This document shows, in pieces, positions 25,241-32,034 of a stretch of DNA of 32,034 bases. The stretch comes from Bacteroidales bacterium. Its GTDB lineage: Bacteria; Bacteroidota; Bacteroidia; Bacteroidales; UBA932. The stretch's first letter is position 1, and the number at the start of each line of letters is the position of its first letter. The notes under the pieces were generated by a model, which was not told the origin of the DNA, searched no databases, and saw only the letters and a list, made by a program, of their open reading frames with translations. The DNA lies in assembly GCA_017937885.1 (NCBI GenBank), contig JAGBCS010000038.1, positions 1-32,034 of the forward strand. The letters run 5' to 3'. Position numbers and translations under genes: made by a program.

Positions 25241-27625
25241 TTATTCGTTATACTCCAATCTTACATCATCTACCCATAATATGCTTCCTGCATGGATCGG
25301 ATCGTTGTTTGCACTGTTTCCGTTTGCATCAATATGAGTATTCGGAAGTCCTGTCGCTCCTTGAAACTTACGGCTAGCGGTGCTTCCTGTTGCAGAGGAT
25401 TTGAATGATACATAAATGTATGCAGCCTTCTTATTCTTGGCCGTATAGGTTATAGGGACCTCGGCCAATGTCCAGTCTGGCTCGACAGAAACGGCAGAAC
25501 TAATGGTACCTTTTCCTATTACATTCTTGCCGGAATCCCAGACCTGTACTTCTACATAATAAGGATCATTATCATGTTGAGAGAACTTATGCTGGAATGT
25601 CATTTTTGAAGGACGGCTGGTGAATGCATCACCATTCTCAACATGTCCCCCCTTATGTTCAGCAGAATTATCTGCAGATCCGATCCATACCTCGCCGGTC
25701 TTAGCATCGCCACTCAAAGCATCTGACCCATAATCAGTCGTTGCAACCGATGCGATCATTACTGAATAATTGCCGGCAGCCGCCCCTCCTTTCTGAAGGG
25801 TAATTGTCGGATAACACTTGTAGTATAAGTATTGAGGAGTCACTTCATAATCAAGTGTTGCAGAACTGTTGGTCGCCCATTGTGTCTGAGATGAATCGGA
25901 CGAATACAATTCGTACCAATATCTGGCATCATATGTCCAGTTGCCAAACCAGACAGCCTTTTTATATCTGAATGTAAATTCCTGTACTCTGTACTCCTCA
26001 AAGCTAGGATTACCCAACTGCTGTGCTGATTCAGTATGAACTTTTGCGATGTTTCCCACCTGGACATCACCTATCGGATCATACGCCCGGAACCAGTAGT
26101 CCGTATCAGGTTCAAGATTCATATGATCTGCAAAAGTAACCTTAAGACCATTCACAGCTCCGCTGTTCTGCACCACAGCCCAGTCTTTTCCGTTATCAGA
26201 GAACTGAAGTTGACAGTATTCCGCTTTTCCTTTAGTAAGATTCACTACAGGAGCAGTAACTTTCCATCCCCATACGTCATAGTCAGGAATCTCAAAGGTT
26301 CCGGCCATCAAAGGCCACACAAGCATATTTCCGCTAGTCGATGCAGTCGCGCCAGATTCGTCTGTCACCGTCAACGAAAAAACAGCGCAAGGTGTTGTAT
26401 CTGAAGTATATACAGAATTCTTTCCAATAAACTTCATCGCCTCGGTAAAGTCAACTATACCCATAAACTTGCCCATACTGCATCTGATGCCTGCAGCCTC
26501 AAGTTCAGTGACCACTTCAGAATTCGGAACGACAGTAACATCATCAGATGACAAAGATGCCAGCGTATATGCTCCATCAAGTCCATAAGTATTTTTAAGA
26601 TACTCCGAACTGATATTAAGCACACAAGACTTCAGACCAGCCTTGGCGCTGTAACTGAACGATTGTCCGTCATTGTACTCGGGCTCACGTCCCTCGTACA
26701 CATATGCATAACCGTCATTTCCCCCAACAGTGACATCAAAGCCCTGACGTGATGCCTTCGGGCCGTCCTGAGGAGCCTTATATTCCGGAACTTCAGTCTG
26801 ATATGTCTTATCATCCGTACCATTCTCGATCTTTATGTTCACGAGAAGATTTCCATACAGTTTGTCAGCTGCATCAATGTCAAATGTTATATGGTCATTC
26901 GGCGAATAACGGAACTTTTCGTTGTCTGCTATAGTTCCGTCATTATCTGCATCAATACCGGAAAGCTGATAATAGCTCCATTTGCCGTCTCCCTTGAAGT
27001 CAGCATAGACCTCAACCGTCATCTCGCCGTGATGGATGAATCCGCATCTTTCCTCGTTCTTATTAAAAGTCAATGAATTGCGATAACCGATAAGATTCGA
27101 GTCATTGTTGATAACCTTGACATAATAGTCCGGATAATACTCCTGGAAATAGTCACCGAAATTCACGCTTACCTTCACGTTTGCAATCTTTGCCACTGCG
27201 CTCACGTTCTCGCGAGTCTGCGGACGCACGGTAAATGACTGCTCAGCCATAAGGAAAGGTCTGTCAAAGCCGATTCCCAAAGAATCACCGAACTTTGCAC
27301 GCAGATAGTAATCACCTGCATCCAAAGGTATAAGGTCATCCTTTGCATCGACATAAAGAGCCTTGTAGAGTCGGATACCGTCTTTCATGTTATCCGAAAC
27401 CTTCCTGTAGATCTCCACCTTGAAGTTGTCCAAGGTGTCCTGGGCGGTCATCTCACCGCCATCAGTTCCGTCGGCCTTCGACATCAGAGTCCCGCTGTCC
27501 ATGCTCAGATTCAGGCTGAGCGCTCCCTGCTCCTTCGTCCCCACATCCTTGATAAGGAGAGTATCGTTGCAGGATGACAGCAAGAGTGTAAGCAGAAGAA
27601 CCGGCAATAATCTTACTTGTCTCAT
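25241..27625 (-). CDS. Large DUF4493 lipoprotein with PCMD-like C-terminus
   Basis: 794 residues from the methionine of MRQVRLLPVL. This start is preferred because it gives a clean lipoprotein signal (lipobox LLSSC, Cys19). The frame is open to 27670, where an ATG overlaps the upstream stop by 8 bases and would add 15 polar residues. Parts: ALSLNLS and MSKADG; a DUF4493 region (to about 300) with IPLDAGDYYLRAKF and RPFLMAEQSFTV; an Ig-like domain (about 310-440) with LKSCVLNISSEYL and GIVDFTEAMKFI; an FN3-like domain (about 450-545); and a C-terminal domain from NPSFEEY that looks PCMD-like (NYSVMIAS, WVDDVRLEY) but differs clearly from the two downstream copies. Second gene of the operon. 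Confidence 0.8.
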   Translation of the reverse strand: MRQVRLLPVLLLTLLLSSCNDTLLIKDVGTKEQGALSLNLSMDSGTLMSKADGTDGGEMTAQDTLDNFKVEIYRKVSDNMKDGIRLYKALYVDAKDDLIPLDAGDYYLRAKFGDSLGIGFDRPFLMAEQSFTVRPQTRENVSAVAKIANVKVSVNFGDYFQEYYPDYYVKVINNDSNLIGYRNSLTFNKNEERCGFIHHGEMTVEVYADFKGDGKWSYYQLSGIDADNDGTIADNEKFRYSPNDHITFDIDAADKLYGNLLVNIKIENGTDDKTYQTEVPEYKAPQDGPKASRQGFDVTVGGNDGYAYVYEGREPEYNDGQSFSYSAKAGLKSCVLNISSEYLKNTYGLDGAYTLASLSSDDVTVVPNSEVVTELEAAGIRCSMGKFMGIVDFTEAMKFIGKNSVYTSDTTPCAVFSLTVTDESGATASTSGNMLVWPLMAGTFEIPDYDVWGWKVTAPVVNLTKGKAEYCQLQFSDNGKDWAVVQNSGAVNGLKVTFADHMNLEPDTDYWFRAYDPIGDVQVGNIAKVHTESAQQLGNPSFEEYRVQEFTFRYKKAVWFGNWTYDARYWYELYSSDSSQTQWATNSSATLDYEVTPQYLYYKCYPTITLQKGGAAAGNYSVMIASVATTDYGSDALSGDAKTGEVWIGSADNSAEHKGGHVENGDAFTSRPSKMTFQHKFSQHDNDPYYVEVQVWDSGKNVIGKGTISSAVSVEPDWTLAEVPITYTAKNKKAAYIYVSFKSSATGSTASRKFQGATGLPNTHIDANGNSANNDPIHAGSILWVDDVRLEYNE

Positions 27626-27662
27626 TGTTTGGTTAAGATTAATAAAATGTGTGTTGTTATTA

Positions 27663-28994
27663 TCATTCATCGTAATATATGCGCAGCTTCGGTATGTCGA
27701 AGCGGTATGTCAGGTTGATAGCGAAGCGGGTGAGGCCGAAATAGCGTTTCGTGTGGACATCTGTACGCTGCCATTCCTTATCGATTTCGTTCCATTGGCC
27801 GACCTTCTGGGTATATGTACCGTATCCGGCTCCGGCAAGGAATTCAAGTCCCCACCTGTCGTTACGTCCGAATCCAAGAAGATATCCATAGGTAAGTCCG
27901 ACGCTCCAGGCAGGCTGTTCGTTCGAAATGTTCTGGTAGATAAGGCCGTCCGCCCACTTGGTCGTGTACCAGATGACATTTGCATGAAGTCCGAAGAAGT
28001 GTCCTTTCCTCATGGCCTCGTCCGGATAGAACCTCAGCTCGGGAATCAGACCATAGACTTTTGTATCCTTACATGGAAAAACAAGATTTGTCTGAGAGTA
28101 TATGCCTGACAGGTCGAGTGAAAAACGGTCGGACATCTGGAACTCGATTCCAAGGTTACCCGGGAGAACTGCATCCGCCGCCAGATTGGTCTTTAGTCCG
28201 AGTCTCCAAGAAGTCTGCTCGTATATATAGTTCCTTGGTTCCGGCCGAGGCTTTTCCTGGTAATCACCGTTTACGATCACAGTATCCTTCTTCTCTATAT
28301 AATATATCTCTTTCTGGATATAGACAGTGTCACGGACCTTGACATAGACTGTATCTGGCTTTGAAAGATATGGCTTCGACGGATCCCATCTGCAATAGAT
28401 AGCAAATCTTACACATCTGAGACGAGGAAAGAAATCACGCTCAAGGACGTCCCAGACCGAGCCATCCCCCAATTCCTGAAGGGCGGTCTTGCGTTCCCCC
28501 CATTTCTTGGTGCGGATTATGTCAAGAACCTGATCGCGATAAAGTATGTCAGAAGCCTCGACTAGTTCATAGAGACGGTCCCAGTCCTCGTTGAGACTCT
28601 CAGTGCGGATCTTGTCTGGCGAGATTCCTGTCACTTTCCTGATATATTCAGCACCGGCCTCTGCCCTTGCCTGACTCAGCTTTTCATTGTATCCGAAAAG
28701 ACCATCGGGAGAAGCGCTTCCGCATACAAATACCGACAGGAGTTCCTTCGAAGAATCCTTTAAAACACGCGACAACTCGTCTGCAGCCGCGTTGAATGCA
28801 GGATAATTGTCGAGCCTCGCAACCCCTCGGGGCAGCTCGATAGATGTAAGCACAGAATCAGCATAGACGACTTCGGTTGACAGGTCTTGCGGATTGACAT
28901 ACCTCACATACGTCTGTGCATCAGCATGTTGAGGCAGCAGGAAGGCGCATAGGGCGCCCGCGAGGGTTGCGCCTTTCAGGTATTTCAATTTCAT
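27663..28994 (-). CDS. OmpA-like/DUF3575 outer-membrane protein, first gene of envelope operon
   Basis: 443 residues. Signal peptide 1-26 (HADA before Gln27). Residues about 60-200 form an OmpA-like fold (VFVCGSASPDG, NEKLSQARAEAGAEYI, LYELVEASDI, WDVLERDFFPRLRCVRFAIYCRW). A linker with repeated DTVY/DTV units (about 213-240) leads to a DUF3575 beta-barrel (about 262-443: LGLKTNLAADAVLPGNLGIEF, ELRFYPDEAMRKGHFFGLHA, RFAINLTYRFD). Proteins of this type often head fimbrial (FimA/Mfa) gene clusters in Bacteroidales, which is the main reason to suspect that this operon makes a surface structure. A weak promoter lies upstream. Confidence 0.85.
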   Translation of the reverse strand: MKLKYLKGATLAGALCAFLLPQHADAQTYVRYVNPQDLSTEVVYADSVLTSIELPRGVARLDNYPAFNAAADELSRVLKDSSKELLSVFVCGSASPDGLFGYNEKLSQARAEAGAEYIRKVTGISPDKIRTESLNEDWDRLYELVEASDILYRDQVLDIIRTKKWGERKTALQELGDGSVWDVLERDFFPRLRCVRFAIYCRWDPSKPYLSKPDTVYVKVRDTVYIQKEIYYIEKKDTVIVNGDYQEKPRPEPRNYIYEQTSWRLGLKTNLAADAVLPGNLGIEFQMSDRFSLDLSGIYSQTNLVFPCKDTKVYGLIPELRFYPDEAMRKGHFFGLHANVIWYTTKWADGLIYQNISNEQPAWSVGLTYGYLLGFGRNDRWGLEFLAGAGYGTYTQKVGQWNEIDKEWQRTDVHTKRYFGLTRFAINLTYRFDIPKLRIYYDE

Positions 28995-29016
28995 TGGTCA
29001 AGAATCTTTCAATCTG

Positions 29017-29047
29017 CAAAATTGATAAAAAATCTCAAAAAATCAAA
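29017..29047 (-). promoter_or_regulatory. Possible promoter of the envelope operon
   Basis: On the minus strand TTTG (29047-29044) and CAATTTTG (29024-29017, one base off TAnnTTTG) are 19 bp apart. The region 28995-29156 is otherwise A+T-rich with a GGCC-AAAAG-GGCC inverted repeat near 29086-29098; nothing else is seen. Confidence 0.4.
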
Positions 29048-29156
29048 GACGTGGTCCTGAATTGCCTTTCTGTGAACAACTTTCCGGCCAAAAGGGCCAG
29101 TCGCAGGACAAAAACCGCCAACCGCAGAAATTATCCTGCAATTCGTGAAAAATTGT

Positions 29157-29164
29157 TACCTTTG
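29157..29164 (+). promoter_or_regulatory. -7 box of the parE promoter
   Basis: TACCTTTG, 18 bases before the ATG at 29183; the -33 box is not clear. Confidence 0.6.
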
Positions 29165-29182
29165 CAGATTAAGTCTTGAATT

Positions 29183-31108
29183 ATGGCGACAGAAAATTTG
29201 AATAACGTAAACTACACAGACGACAACATCAGGACGCTTGAAGGCGTCGAACATATCCGCAGACGTCCGGGAATGTATATCGGACGCCTCGGCAACGGTG
29301 CCGATCTCGGAGACGGCATCTACGTGCTTCTGAAGGAGGTGGTCGACAACTCGATCGACGAGTTCTCGGCAGGTTTCGGAAAGCAGATCCAGATTACGGT
29401 CGACGAGAAGTCGGCGACGGTACGCGACTTCGGCCGAGGCATTCCGCTCAATTCGGTCGTGAAGGCCGTCAGCGTGCTGAACACCGGTGGAAAGTATGAT
29501 ACGAAGGGATACAAGAAGTCCGTAGGTCTGAACGGTGTGGGTCTGAAGGCGGTGAACGCTCTGTCGACACATTTCTACGTCGAGGCTTTCCGCGACGGCA
29601 TGAGCTCATACGCGGAGTTCCGTGAGGGCAAGCTCGTCGATTCCGGCCAGCGCGAGTCGAAGGAGAAGAACGGCACCCTCGTGCGTTTCGTTCCGGACGA
29701 GCATCTGTTCGTCGGCTACACCTTCCACATGGAGTTCATCGAATCGATGATGAAGAACTACTCCTACCTGAAGAAGGGACTGACGCTGAATTTCAACGGT
29801 ACATCATACAAGTCGGAGAACGGCCTTCTCGACCTGATCAACGACAATATGTCCGAGACGCCGCTCTATGAGCCGATCCACCTGATCGGCGAGGATGTGG
29901 AGATCGTGCTGACGCACGGCAACAGCTACGGCGAGAACATCGCCTCGTTCGTCAACGGACAGAATACGCGCGACGGCGGTACGCATCTCGCGGCCATGCG
30001 TGAGGCCATATCCAAGACACTCAAGGAGTTCTACAAGACTTTCGCCAAGAAGGACTTCGCCCCTGAGGACATCCGTCAGGGAATCATCGGAGCCATAAGC
30101 ATACAGATCCAGGAACCGAACTTCGAGGGCCAGACAAAGACCAAGCTCGGTTCGACCTACATGTGGGAGACCGATGTCGAGAATGAGGACGGAAGCCACT
30201 CTTACGACCAGGGGCCTACGATACGAAGCTTCGTGAATGACTTCGTCAAGACGAATCTCGACAACTACCTGCACATGCACAAGGAGATCATCCCAGTACT
30301 TCAGGAGAAGATCATGTCTTCTGAGCAGGAAAGGAAGGAGATATCGACTATCCAGAAGAAGACCAAGGAGCGCAACAAGCGTACGAGCGTATACAACAAG
30401 AAGCTCAGGGACTGCAAGTACCATTACAAGGACAAGCTTCCTGCAGCGAAGGAGGAGCTCCGCGACGAGACCAGCATCTTCATCACGGAGGGTGACTCTG
30501 CGAGCGGAACCATCACCAAGGCCCGCAACGCCGAGACACAGGCCGTGTTCTCGCTACGAGGAAAGCCGATCAACTCATACAAGGAGAGCCGCAAGAAGAT
30601 CGCCGAGAACGAGGAGCTCAACCTCCTGATCAACGCCCTCGGCCTTGAGGAGGACATTGAGGACCTGCGCTACAACAAGATCATCATCGCGACGGATGCC
30701 GATGACGACGGAATGCACATCCGCATGCTGGTATGCACGTTCTTCATGAAGTATCATCCGGACCTGATCCGCAGAGGACACCTTTATATATTGGAGACGC
30801 CTCTCTTCAGGGTCAAGACCAAGAACGAGGTGCGTTACTGCTACAACAGGGAGGAGAAGGAAGATGCTGTCAAGGAAATGAAGGGCAAGGTAGAGATAAC
30901 CCGATTCAAAGGTCTCGGAGAAATATCATGGGACGAGTTCACAGGCTTCATAGGCAAGGACATGCGTCTCGAAAGGGTAAGGTTGAGCGACGAGGAGTCA
31001 ATCGCCGACATCATGGAGTTCTATATGGGTGAGAATACTATCGACAGACAGTATTTCATCAGCAGGAACCTCAGAAGTGCACAGGAATTGGAGGACGTGA
31101 ACATATAA
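29183..31108 (+). CDS. parE: DNA topoisomerase IV subunit B
   Basis: 641 residues. ParE is the ATPase subunit of topoisomerase IV, which decatenates daughter chromosomes together with ParC. The GHKL ATPase domain has EVVDNSIDE (catalytic Glu52, Asn56), DFGRGIP (82-88) and the GLNGVGLKAVNALS lid (115-128). A transducer domain follows, then the TOPRIM domain with TEGDSASG (435-442) and DADDDG (505-510). I call ParE rather than GyrB because of the YVLLKEVVDNSIDEFSAG and ITKARNAETQAVFSLRGKPIN wording; GyrB has SAGGSAKQGRDR at that place. parC is not in the window. It starts a plus-strand run with the acyltransferase and ligase genes. Confidence 0.92.
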   Translation: MATENLNNVNYTDDNIRTLEGVEHIRRRPGMYIGRLGNGADLGDGIYVLLKEVVDNSIDEFSAGFGKQIQITVDEKSATVRDFGRGIPLNSVVKAVSVLNTGGKYDTKGYKKSVGLNGVGLKAVNALSTHFYVEAFRDGMSSYAEFREGKLVDSGQRESKEKNGTLVRFVPDEHLFVGYTFHMEFIESMMKNYSYLKKGLTLNFNGTSYKSENGLLDLINDNMSETPLYEPIHLIGEDVEIVLTHGNSYGENIASFVNGQNTRDGGTHLAAMREAISKTLKEFYKTFAKKDFAPEDIRQGIIGAISIQIQEPNFEGQTKTKLGSTYMWETDVENEDGSHSYDQGPTIRSFVNDFVKTNLDNYLHMHKEIIPVLQEKIMSSEQERKEISTIQKKTKERNKRTSVYNKKLRDCKYHYKDKLPAAKEELRDETSIFITEGDSASGTITKARNAETQAVFSLRGKPINSYKESRKKIAENEELNLLINALGLEEDIEDLRYNKIIIATDADDDGMHIRMLVCTFFMKYHPDLIRRGHLYILETPLFRVKTKNEVRYCYNREEKEDAVKEMKGKVEITRFKGLGEISWDEFTGFIGKDMRLERVRLSDEESIADIMEFYMGENTIDRQYFISRNLRSAQELEDVNI

Positions 31109-31124
31109 TAATATATTAAGGAAT

Positions 31125-31676
31125 ATGTGGAGAAAATTCTGCGGATGGCTGCTCCGCGCAATGGGCTGGACTGCCGTCGAACCTGTAGTCCCTGAAGACA
31201 AATGCATTATCCTCGGCGTGCCGCACACGTCGGCATGGGACTTCGTGATCTCATACCTTTATTATACATCTGTCGGAGGCAAGCCTTACTGCATGGTCAA
31301 GAAGGAATTCTTCTGGGGTCCGCTGGGATGGCTGATGCGCAAGCTCGGCGGAATACCGGTCGACAGAAAGAGGGGCAGCAATGTGGTTCTCAGCGTGATC
31401 AAGGAGATGAAGTCGAAGCCCATAGCCCATCTGGCTCTTGCTCCGGAAGGCACACGCAAGCCTATAAAGCGTTGGAAGACAGGCTTTCATACGATCGCCC
31501 GCGAGGTAGGATGTCCTGTATACATGGGATATTTCGATTGGGGCACCAAGCGTGTAGGCCGCGGTCAGAAGGTCGAGCTTACCGATGATCCTAAGGCGGA
31601 CATGGCGCGCATCCAGGCTCTCTACGAAGAGATGCATCTGGTCGGCAAGCACCCTGAAATGTACATCACACATTAA
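31125..31676 (+). CDS. PlsC-type 1-acylglycerol-3-phosphate acyltransferase
   Basis: 183 residues, a short form of the family. It carries the acyltransferase motif I as HTSAWD (His34, Asp39; H-x4-D) and motif III as APEGTRK (Glu106-Arg109), with a further basic segment GGIPVDRK at 73-80. Family members add an acyl chain to lysophosphatidic acid or related lipids at the inner membrane. The substrate is not certain from sequence. It starts 16 bases after parE and ends 11 bases before the acyl-CoA ligase gene, so it is likely cotranscribed with the ligase, which could supply activated fatty acids. Confidence 0.85.
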   Translation: MWRKFCGWLLRAMGWTAVEPVVPEDKCIILGVPHTSAWDFVISYLYYTSVGGKPYCMVKKEFFWGPLGWLMRKLGGIPVDRKRGSNVVLSVIKEMKSKPIAHLALAPEGTRKPIKRWKTGFHTIAREVGCPVYMGYFDWGTKRVGRGQKVELTDDPKADMARIQALYEEMHLVGKHPEMYITH

Positions 31677-31687
31677 ACAGACAACAT

Positions 31688-32034
31688 ATGATACAGCTTT
31701 ACAAGCGTATGCAGAAGATGAGGGAAAAATATGTAGACACCCTCGGAAAGCTATACGAATATGCCACGACGGTATACGCGAAGAACCAGTACACGCAGTG
31801 GTATGACACCAAGGAAGGAGGCTATACATACAGCACCTTCAAGGCGAAGTGCGACAGCTTGTCAAAGAAGCTGACCCAATACGGCATCGGCGCCGGAGAC
31901 AAGGTGGCCATCCTCTCCCAGAGCATGCCTAACTGGTCAGTTGCATTCTTCAGCATAGTTCCGTTCGGCCGAATTGCCATTCCGATTCTCCCGGACAGCT
32001 CGGAGAACGAGGTGACAAACATTCTTAACCATTC
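31688..32034 (+). CDS. AMP-binding long-chain acyl-CoA ligase, 5' part only
   Basis: The first 115 residues, cut by the window edge. The sequence begins MIQLYKRM and contains TQWYDTKEGGYTYSTF, GAGDKVAILSQSMPNW and GRIAIPILPDSS, the usual N-terminal region of the ANL superfamily (fatty-acid-CoA ligases). The ATP-binding P-loop and the active-site motifs lie beyond the window. The enzyme activates fatty acids with ATP and CoA. It lies 11 bases after the acyltransferase stop, supporting a lipid-related operon. Confidence 0.85.
   Translation, partial: MIQLYKRMQKMREKYVDTLGKLYEYATTVYAKNQYTQWYDTKEGGYTYSTFKAKCDSLSKKLTQYGIGAGDKVAILSQSMPNWSVAFFSIVPFGRIAIPILPDSSENEVTNILNH

Noticed and set aside
27420..28109. 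Plus-strand open frame of 229 codons across two operon genes
   Set aside because: Antisense to signal peptide and barrel regions that are clearly coding on the minus strand.
18490..28994. Polysaccharide utilisation locus
   Set aside because: No SusC/SusD pair, glycoside hydrolase or sensor-regulator is present, although lipoproteins with a carbohydrate-named domain are.

Overview
The window reads as chromosome from a Bacteroidales (Bacteroidota) bacterium of roughly 50% G+C. The grounds are Bacteroidota-type promoters (a TTTG/TTG box about 19-22 bp before TAnnTTTG) ahead of many genes, few strong Shine-Dalgarno sequences, and families typical of the order: DUF3575, DUF4493, PCMD, DUF1573, PqqL-like M16 peptidase, single-chain NifJ and short LysR proteins. 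Species cannot be told from the sequence.

Layout. 1-139 holds the tail of an irregular short-repeat array. 342-3535 carries recG overlapping a WYL regulator gene. 3706-6036 is an exported S9 peptidase with a good terminator. 6077-7220 is a divergent pair: a small membrane protein (minus) and an XRE regulator with a degenerate S24-like domain (plus), with three copies of a 17-bp palindrome between them. A tRNA-Arg(CCG) gene follows on the minus strand. 7487-12048 carries fabD and the large pyruvate:ferredoxin oxidoreductase gene nifJ, whose promoter is embedded in a perfect long dyad. A short LysR gene converges on nifJ. 12753-15548 is an M16 peptidase, followed by a small 2[4Fe-4S] ferredoxin gene on the minus strand. 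15971-18392 is a DUF1573 protein plus a His-rich PF11449-type metal exporter gene that contains a palindromic element and a 75-bp tandem duplication inside its reading frame.

28994 down to 18490 (minus strand) is a tight seven-gene operon of cell-envelope proteins: an OmpA-like/DUF3575 protein, three DUF4493-containing lipoproteins of increasing or varying length, a DUF4493+PCMD lipoprotein, an outer-membrane barrel, and a last PCMD lipoprotein. The lipoproteins look built from the same modules in nested combinations. I regard this as the best candidate for an undescribed surface system, probably a fimbria-like or glycan-binding assembly, but function is inference.

29183 to the right edge is housekeeping: parE, a PlsC-type acyltransferase and the start of an AMP-binding acyl-CoA ligase gene, closely spaced on the plus strand.

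How the genes connect: NifJ produces acetyl-CoA and reduced ferredoxin (the small ferredoxin is a plausible acceptor), FabD and PlsC act in fatty-acid and phospholipid synthesis, and the last ligase activates fatty acids. The envelope operon, S9 and M16 peptidases and DUF1573 protein are all exported.
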